DNA of 13,148 nt from Entophlyctis helioformis. Its lineage: Eukaryota > Chytridiomycota > Chytridiomycetes > Chytridiales > Chytriomycetaceae. Position 1 is the stretch's first letter. Every line of letters begins with the position of its first letter. The stretch is from the NCBI GenBank assembly GCA_025526915.1, contig JAHLKH010000425.1, positions 1 through 13,148 of the forward strand, written 5' to 3'. A program made the translations under genes and the position numbers. This document shows positions 7,167-13,148 of the stretch, piece after piece. Under the pieces are notes generated by a model, which saw only the letters and a list, made by a program, of their open reading frames with translations, was not told the origin of the DNA and ran no database searches.

Positions 7167-7391
7167 GTTGGTTAGTTGAGCGGGCGGACAACAGTGAACG
7201 GCCAAGCTGGCTCGTCTTCACAGTCGCCCTTGCTCACGTGACCCAGTTCAGAATTCGTGTTGGAAATTCCTGAGGACTTTCAGGGCGTGGACTTGCACCC
7301 AGCAAGCGAGCGTGCGCTGCCAGTCTCGTGCTTGGTGTTGTTTGAATTCCGCATCGCCAAAGTTCTCTCTCCACACATTTTCTCGCAGCAA
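7167..7391. promoter_or_regulatory. Divergent promoter region between RPL5 and RPL14
   Basis: 225 bp separate the two proposed start codons, so both genes must be driven from this interval. It contains one perfect palindrome TCACGTGA and, before the RPL14 ATG, a pyrimidine-rich stretch (TTCTCTCT at about 7364-7371, TTTTCTCG) that could hold a TOP-like start. No clear TATA box was seen, which is usual for ribosomal-protein genes. Confidence 0.7.
7234..7241. promoter_or_regulatory. TCACGTGA palindrome (bHLH/Cbf1-type site)
   Basis: A perfect 8-bp palindrome with a CACGTG core, 68 bp from the RPL5 ATG and 151 bp from the RPL14 ATG. bHLH factors such as Cbf1 bind this core, and Cbf1 is linked to ribosomal-protein promoters in some yeasts. 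Its use here is inferred. Confidence 0.5.
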
Positions 7392-8464
7392 ATGGCAAGT
7401 GCGACCCGTCAGCTACAGCAGCCGGCAGCAGCAGCGCAGTGGTGTGCTATCCATCCCATCCCATCCCATCCCATCCCGCCCAGCAGCACACGGCATGCAG
7501 AACCAGACAGCAGACAAGGCAGATGGACGTGGATGGCTATAGGGCAGCGGCCAGCCAGCTGCCATCCGTCCAGTCCACTCTTGTCCTTGCGGTGGCCACT
7601 TGGACAACAACTCGATTCAGCAGATGGAGCAGCAGCACTCGATTCCAACTCGGCAGAGACGGTCGAAGCAACCATGCGGCATGGCCTGCACAGCTGCTTC
7701 GGGTCTGGACGTTAACGACAGAAGCTAGCCGCTGTTCAGTGCCGAACCCCTGTCTGGCTGCACTCGCCAGTCTCGAAACGACAGCCGAAACCAACAGCAA
7801 TCGACGCTCGGCAGCCATGCACCAGCCGCCGGTTCAACTTTGCACAACTGGAGCCGTCATGTCTACGTCTGCTGTCTGGCGGCGGCGGTGATGGATGGAA
7901 TAGCACCCACTAGCAGCCTGGCGCTGCTGCCGGCCGGTCTTCTGCCTCACTTGGCTGGTTTGAAGGGCATAGTGGACTAATGCCGGTGCTCCTTTACACA
8001 GACCTTCTCAAGATACGTCGAGGTTGGCCGTGTTGTCAACATTACCTACGGCCCCGATGCTGGCAAGCTCGCCGTCATTGTCGAGATCATCGACCACGGC
8101 CGCGTACGTTTATAGTGACAGTGCTTGCGTTTTGGTTGACTGTGAAGCTAACGACGACCATGTTGCATGTTGACAGGCTCTTGTTGACGGCCCCACCACC
8201 GGTGTTGCCCGCCAGGCCATTCCCTTCAAGCGCCTGAACCTCACCGACATCACCCTTGCCAAGATCCCCCGCGGTGTTGGCACCCCCGCTCTCAAGGCTG
8301 CCGTTGAGAAGCAGGATCTCGAGGGTCTCTGGTCCAAGACCGCCTGGGCCAAGAAGATTGCCAAGCGTGCTGCCCGCGCCAACCTCACCGACTTTGACCG
8401 CTTCAAGCTCATGATTGCCCGCAAGCAGAAGTCGATTGCTACCGCAAAGAACTTTGCCAAGTAA
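7392..8464 (+). CDS. RPL14: 60S ribosomal protein L14 (eL14), three coding exons
   Basis: Exon 2 (8002-8103) encodes [19 protein letters not shown] and onward, and exon 3 (8177-8464) begins [20 protein letters not shown] and ends TAKNFAK before TAA. These are characteristic eL14 blocks. Intron 2 (8104-8176, 73 nt) runs GTACGT to GACAG with a CTAAC branch point. The exon 2 acceptor (TTTACACAG) leaves phase 0 with Thr as the second residue, so exon 1 must end in a complete codon. The best candidate is ATG at 7392-7394 followed by GCAAGT, a classic GC-AG donor; no ATG-GT exists between 7167 and 8001. Branch-like ACTAAT precedes the acceptor. The protein would be 130 residues, close to the fungal eL14 length. 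Exons 2 and 3 are firm, exon 1 moderate. Confidence 0.93.
7395..8001 (+). other. Proposed long intron 1 of RPL14
   Basis: 607 nt from GCAAGT to TTTACACAG, far longer than the 71-77-nt introns elsewhere in the window. It holds a CATCC repeat and CAG-rich low-complexity sequence. No convincing C/D snoRNA was seen on the sense strand: there is no RUGAUGA/CUGA pair. An H/ACA RNA cannot be excluded by eye. Confidence 0.6.
7452..7476 (+). repeat. (CATCC)5 microsatellite in RPL14 intron 1
   Basis: Five perfect CATCC units. The same motif occurs in RPL5 intron 1 on the other side of the shared promoter. Confidence 0.95.
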
Positions 8465-8597
8465 ACTCCCCACATGTCTTGACCACCGGTATTCATCGAC
8501 GCGTCCATTCCACATTCATTTCCATCCGCACACTGCACAATGCCAGTTGCTGGTTTGCAGAGTGCCGATACGCACTGAAAGAAAGCCTCTGTGTGAA

Positions 8598-8676
8598 TGA
8601 CGTTGCCATTGGGCCGTTGGGTCATTCCGTTGCTACGAAATCGTACAGACGCGCATTGGATTGTTGACGTCATTGG
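8598..8676 (+). promoter_or_regulatory. Promoter-like cluster: CRE palindrome and inverted CCAAT boxes
   Basis: TGACGTCA (8665-8672) is a perfect CRE/ATF site and runs directly into ATTGG (8672-8676). Further ATTGG (inverted CCAAT) motifs lie at 8608-8612 and 8655-8659, with a TGACG half site at 8598-8602. The cluster is 140-220 bp upstream of the ATG at 8816. The rest of 8465-8815 (RPL14 3' UTR and this promoter) shows no gene. Confidence 0.45.
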
Positions 8677-8815
8677 GTCAGCCCATTGTGGACGGCGCGT
8701 TGTGACACGCGACGCGTGCCGACTATTTCAATGCGCGCGTTCGCACTTGTCTCGCTGTCATCCAGCCTTCTCGACATCACGGCCAGCTGGCGATTCCAGA
8801 TCCGCGCGTCACACA

Positions 8816-8934
8816 ATGGACGCGGTCTCTCAGCACGACGACAAACACGCAGTGCTGCTCCAGCTGCTTCAGCAGGAACTGCAGCAGTTTGAGCAGCAAG
8901 AGCCGTGCTCTCACAGCGGCCAAAACGTGCAAAC

Positions 8935-8969
<35 letters not shown>

Positions 8970-11178
8970 GCACCTACCAGCTTCGCTCCTTGTTGCCAGC
9001 TGCGCCGCTCGACATGCCTGCCTCGTCTGTATCCGCCAACACGCCAACAATGGCAGTCTCAAACATCCCAAACAATACGCCAACACTGCTCAATATGCCA
9101 TCAACACTCCCAATCGTCATCCATGCTGCTGCCGGTGCTGCCGAAGGCCCAGATCTCTCAGTCGCCGACCCTTTCCAGCTCGCCGTCCTCTACAACCAAA
9201 GCAGCAATAGCTCCAATCTGCCAGTTCTGCAGCCTCTGCAGCCACAGCCGCCGACGCTCTCGTCACACTCCCAGCTGCAGCACAGATTGCCGCCGCTGCC
9301 AATGCCAACGTCAGACATGTGGCCTGCATCCCAGTCGCCGTTGTTGTGCAACTCGCCTGCGGCCGGACCGTTGTTCCACCTGTCCATGCCGCCGTCGTCA
9401 GGACCGCTGCCGTCCACAACAACAAGCGCGCTGGGCATCCGATACGCGCCTCCTGCTGGCGACATCACGGCGGGCATCTACCACCCGTGCATACCGTCCT
9501 TGTACAACAGGAAACAGGAGCAGCAACAGCTGATGCAGTTGCAGACGGCACAGCCGTACACGGACATGTACTACAACTACCAGTATCATCCACAGAACAC
9601 CATGAGCGAGTATGAGCACAATGGCTATCTGGCGCAGCCGCCACCACCGCCGCCGCAACAGCAGCAGCAACAGCAGATGCAACAGCAGATGCAACAGCAG
9701 ATGCAACAGCAACAGTCGATGCAACAGCCAATGCAGATGCAGATGCAGTACGGGAATGGGCCGGCTATGATGTCGTTTGATCTCGAGGCCCAGCAACTAC
9801 AGCCGTCGCACCCGTTGATCTGCAATCAGTACAGTCACACCAGTACAACGGCCAGCTTAACCAACAACAACAGCTCGACCTGTTCCAGCACCAGCAGGCC
9901 GGCCAGCAGTATGTGCAGCAACAGCAGCTATCAACGGCGTTTGACGGCGTGCAAGGTCTGACTGGCCTTGGCATGGCGTCTTCTTTCAACGCGCTCGGCA
10001 ACCAACTCTACTATAATGACTGCGACGCGTCTATTGCTTCAGTGCTATTCCCCATGGCCTCGATGCCGCCTGCAATACTGTCAACGCCAACAGTCTCCTC
10101 GTCGTCTTCGTCTTCGTCTTTGTTCATGCCCATGCCGTCTTTGCCAAGCACATCCTCGTTTCTGCCATCCACCGGCACGCTTCACCACGTCCAGCAGCCG
10201 CAACAGCACCAGTATCAGACGCACTTTGACATGCAGTGTCAGATGCAGCCAGACGCGTCCGTAAACATGCACCAAGGCGAGACGGTGTGCGGGATCGCGT
10301 TCCCAGGCTTTCAGAACACCACGCTCGCCACACAGTCGCAACCCGTGATGCATCAATGCCACGCTCTCCCTCATCAATACCAAGAGCAGCAGCAACAGCA
10401 ACAGCACCACACATCCATCTATATCCCCGCACTCAGCCAGACGCCAACCCCGATATCGCTCTACACTCACAATCTGCAAGCGGTGGTAGCGCCAGCGGAC
10501 CAATCGGGCGTGGCCAACACCGAGCACTCTGTGCAACTGCCGTCCCTGTATTTCCCGCCGCTGCCGCCAGTCCCACCGACGCCAGCCAACGCACCACACC
10601 AGCACTACCACGCCATCCCATCGCCGTCCAAGCTCTGCGATGACGCGTCAGCAGCCGCCGCCGCAGCCGCCGCAAGCCTCGCAGCCGCAGTATCGGCTGG
10701 CGGCTACCTCATCATGCCGCATCACGCGCTTCCGGCATCGTACATGGGCGACATCGCCATGCAGGCAGCGATCGCAGCTGACCCCACCCCTGCCTCGGCA
10801 TCCTCGGCTCTCGTCCAGACTGCCGCTGCTGCTCGTCCGCGTCTCGTCACCCCGAGCCAGGATGCCAAGAACCGCGTGCTGTGGCGCAACGCGCCATTGT
10901 GCTGTCCGACGCCCGTGCGCGCCGTGCCGCTCGCGTTCCTCGAACGGTGTGCGCTCGACTATGACTTCGACAATGACATGCCGGGCGTCACGAGCGTCGC
11001 ATCGTGTCTGATGCCCATGGGTGCCGGGCTCTGTGGCAGTACCAGCGGCAGCGTCGGAGCGGGACACAAGCGCAAGAGCTGTGATGTCGGCGGCGATGGT
11101 GCCGATTATGGGCCAGAGTGCAGCCATCCAAGCAAGCGATGCACGGGTGAATCGTCTGGCTGGACTGTTGTGTCATAG
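8816..11178 (+). CDS. Gln/Pro/Ser-rich low-complexity protein of unknown function, with one apparent frameshift
   Basis: I do not recognise the family. The first frame runs from ATG 8816 to a stop ending at 9961 and encodes a Gln-rich start, an 11-CAG polyQ run, Pro/Ser/Leu-rich stretches and a QQQM-type Met/Gln array. The next frame is open through 9913-11178 and already reads Gln-rich from about 9835 (QYNGQLNQQQQ), whereas the first frame turns into Ser/Thr-rich sequence there. A single missing base between about 9805 and 9845 would join them into one protein of roughly 780 residues. The C-terminal 110 residues are less repetitive (RPRLVTPSQDAKNRVLWRN, LAFLERCALDYDFDNDMPG) and end with basic patches HKRKSC and HPSKRC. 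The composition suggests a transcription or RNA regulator, but no domain is visible. An upstream extension to 8597 starts at a non-recognised codon and is not used. Confidence 0.65.
8936..8968 (+). repeat. (CAG)11 trinucleotide repeat encoding polyQ
   Basis: Eleven pure CAG codons in the first frame of the low-complexity gene; pure runs like this are length-variable. Confidence 0.95.
9656..9745 (+). repeat. CAA/CAG-rich array encoding QQQM-type repeats
   Basis: Imperfect repeats of CAACAGCAGATG encode repeated QQQM units followed by QMQM. Mixed CAA/CAG codons suggest the amino-acid pattern is kept, not just replication slippage. Confidence 0.85.
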
Positions 11179-11247
11179 ATGCCTTGTGCGAGTCTGGTGC
11201 CATGCCGCTGTTGCATGCGCGCGGCTGGCTCGTCTCCTTATTGTTCG

Positions 11248-11267
11248 CTTTTCCTTTCCTTCCCCCT

Positions 11268-11323
<56 letters not shown>
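11248..11323 (+). repeat. 76-nt pure pyrimidine tract, mostly (CT)n
   Basis: No purine occurs from 11248 to 11323. It lies 70 nt after the stop of the low-complexity gene, in the 3' region between two convergent genes. Homopurine-homopyrimidine mirror-like tracts can form triplex DNA. Confidence 0.95.
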
Positions 11324-11334
11324 ACGCGCGCGTG
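11323..11334. repeat. CACGCGCGCGTG palindrome (alternating purine-pyrimidine)
   Basis: A perfect 12-bp palindrome of alternating purines and pyrimidines, abutting the pyrimidine tract; such sequence favours Z-DNA. Confidence 0.85.
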
Positions 11335-11463
11335 TATTCCCATTGTGCAATCCGGCCTCCTGTCTCCCTGTAAAAGCCATGTCCTATTTATCAAATACAG
11401 CAATCCACTAGTGCTACACAAGCCAGGCCGAAAGGAACAGTCTGCTGTTGGAACAGGTGAGCT

Positions 11464-13125
11464 TTAATAGTCAACGAGGAGCGACTTCTTGTACTGTCGC
11501 ACAACACCGTCGTGGATACCCTCGCGGCCCTCAAACTTTTGCAGGCCACCGCCCTCGCAGACCCACACTTCGGTGCACACGGCATCCAGGAACTGCTCGT
11601 CGTGAGACACAATCGCGAGTCCGCCCTTGAATTCGCGGAGAGCAGCCGCAAGCGCGTCGATCGAGTCCATGTCCAAGTGGTTGGTCGGTTCATCGAGAAT
11701 GAGCACGTGCGGGTTGGACATGGCCATCCACGCAAACACCACACGCGACTTTTGGCCTCCAGAGAGCGTGCCGATGGGCTGCAGCGCAGTCATGCCCGTG
11801 AGACCGAACCGGCCCAGGACTCGCGGTACTCTTCCTCTGGCAGGTTCGGGAACTTGGTTGACAAAAAGTAGACTGACGAGCCGCCGAGCTCCAGCTGGTC
11901 CACGTGGTGCTGCGAGAACAGCGCCAGACGCAGACGGCCGTGGCGTTGACAGATGCCTTTGTTGGGCTCGTTGTGCTGTGTCAGCAGATGCACAGCGTCG
12001 ATTTACCTGTCGATGGATGCGACTGTCAGCAGAGCAAGTCGCGCATTCGCCGTCCCGATCTGGGCATCACAACTCACCAGCGCCGTTAGGACCGACAATG
12101 GCAATCTTCGAGTCCATGCGGAGATCAAAGCTGATGTCCTTGAGAATGATGCGCTCGGACGTGTATCCAAACGAGACATCAGTCATCTGCAGGATGGGCG
12201 GCGACAGCTTCTCAGGCTCAGGGAAGCGGAAGTATGTTGTCTCCTGTCCCTCGCCAAGACCCTCCATGTCGTCAGACGGCGGTGCTTCAAGCGGCGGCAG
12301 CTTCTCGAGAATCTTGATCTTGCTCTGCGCTTGGCTGTTTTCAACAGAGCGTCAGCATCAATCAACACAAACAGCATGGATACAACGACTAGACGTCGGA
12401 AGCACTGACCAGCACGCTTGGCATTGTAGCGCCAACGGTCGATAAAGTCTTGCAGATGCTGGCGGTACTGCAGCTGTGATTCGTACTCGCGGATCTGGTT
12501 GCGGCGACGCTCGGCACGCGTGACAACAAAGTTGGTGAACGCGCCACGGTAGTGGTCGAGCACGTTGGAATGCAGGTGCAGAATGTCTGTGGAGACCGAG
12601 TCCAGGAAGGAGCGATCGTGCGAGACGACCAGAAGGGTCGATGGCCAGTTTGAAAGTACCGCTCAAGCCACACGACGGCGGGGAAGTCGAGGTAGTTGGT
12701 GACTTCGTCGGCAAGCAGGAGATCGGGACGGCAGAAGAGCGCGCGTGCCAGAGCGAGACGCATGCGCCAACCACCAGAGAATGTTTTGGTGGCAGCTTGC
12801 TGCTGTGCAGGCGAGAATCCAAGACCGTTGAGGATGCCGGATGCTCTGTTTGAGCGCACGCCGAGAAGTCGCAGAGTCAGCAGACTGGCAGCCAAGAGAG
12901 CAAACCATTCGCATCCACACACCTAGACTCTGCTTTGTCCGCCTCAATGTCCTCCATTCTCTGGTACACCACCTTGAGACGGTCGTTGGCTTCGGAGATC
13001 TCTGCAGCAGTCGACGACGACTTGTTGAGCTTGGCGTTGAGCGCCTTTTCTTCGGCAACGAGCGACTCGCGCTCGGTATCGGCCTCGAGCACAGATCTGA
13101 GTGCAGGGGTATCGTCTCCGGCAAT
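11464..13125 (-). CDS. ABCF ATPase, GCN20/ABCF3 type, 5' end off-window, with apparent single-base deletions
   Basis: Soluble twin-ATPase, non-transporter ABC protein; GCN20 acts with GCN1 in ribosome-linked eIF2alpha-kinase signalling. Exons: 12923-13125, 12410-12845, 12078-12334 and 11464-12006. Introns of 77, 75 and 71 nt have donors GTGTGT, GTCAGT and GTGAGT and AG acceptors. Visible in order: a charged helix ([20 protein letters not shown]), ABC1 signature [16 protein letters not shown], Walker B DEVTN (12695-12709), SHDRSFLD, the linker [23 protein letters not shown]2 Walker A GPNGAGKST split by an intron, [30 protein letters not shown] and VSHDE. ABC1 Walker A lies outside. Frame continuity fails by one missing base near 12648, at the 12410/12334 junction, near 11992 and near 11824. 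The motifs are otherwise intact, so either consensus errors or a recent pseudogene. Confidence 0.88.
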
Positions 13126-13148
13126 CTAGTTGGAAGGCCCGGCGTCAG
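13126..13148 (-). other. Probable intron end upstream of the ABCF exon
   Basis: An in-frame TAG ends exactly at 13126 and AACTAG forms a plausible splice acceptor before exon sequence ATTGCC (13125 downward). The earlier exons lie off the right edge. Confidence 0.5.

Noticed and set aside
7257..7715. Plus-strand 152-codon ORF between RPL5 and RPL14
   Set aside because: It spans promoter and intron sequence, begins at a non-ATG codon and contains the CATCC microsatellite; no protein signal.

Overview
The window is nuclear DNA of a GC-rich eukaryote, most likely a fungus. The evidence is spliced ribosomal-protein and GCN20-type genes with short introns (71-77 nt), GTACGT/GTGAGT-like donors, CTAAC/CTGAC-like branch points and no bacterial gene layout. 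The ankyrin-repeat family (28-residue units ending in NRTEGCT) resembles families I know from zoosporic (chytrid-type) fungi and oomycetes. I lean towards an early-diverging fungus, but that assignment is only an inference.

Left part (1-3223, minus strand): the 5' portion of a Ty3/gypsy-type LTR retrotransposon. It has an LTR of about 310 bp with a TATA box and a hairpin/duplication in the leader, a candidate tRNA primer site, an intact gag, and a pol that runs off the left edge after protease and most of reverse transcriptase. Gag and pol share one frame and are separated by a single TGA followed by CGG, a context known for stop-codon readthrough.

Middle part (3224-8464): a plus-strand ankyrin-repeat gene whose 5' exon is unresolved (about 3457-5199), a minus-strand tRNA-Ser(UGA) with its Pol III terminator (5445-5535), and two divergent large-subunit ribosomal-protein genes. 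These are RPL5/uL18 (minus, 5713-7166) and RPL14/eL14 (plus, 7392-8464), with only 225 bp between their start codons. Each appears to have a first coding exon that is just ATG. The second intron of RPL5 carries a good candidate C/D-box snoRNA, enclosed by a 12-bp external stem and with 14 nt of complementarity to a conserved LSU rRNA segment.

Right part (8465-13148): a plus-strand gene for a Gln/Pro/Ser-rich low-complexity protein of unknown function (8816-11178) with one apparent frameshift, a long pyrimidine tract, and then, convergent with it, a minus-strand ABCF ATPase of the GCN20/ABCF3 type (11464 to beyond 13125). The ABCF gene keeps its motifs and splice sites but needs four single-base corrections to read through. 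That suggests either a run of consensus errors or early decay of this copy.

Functionally, the host genes are mostly translation-related: two 60S proteins that share a promoter region, a snoRNA that would modify 60S rRNA, a serine tRNA and a GCN20-like translation regulator. The retroelement and the ankyrin gene are the accessory components.
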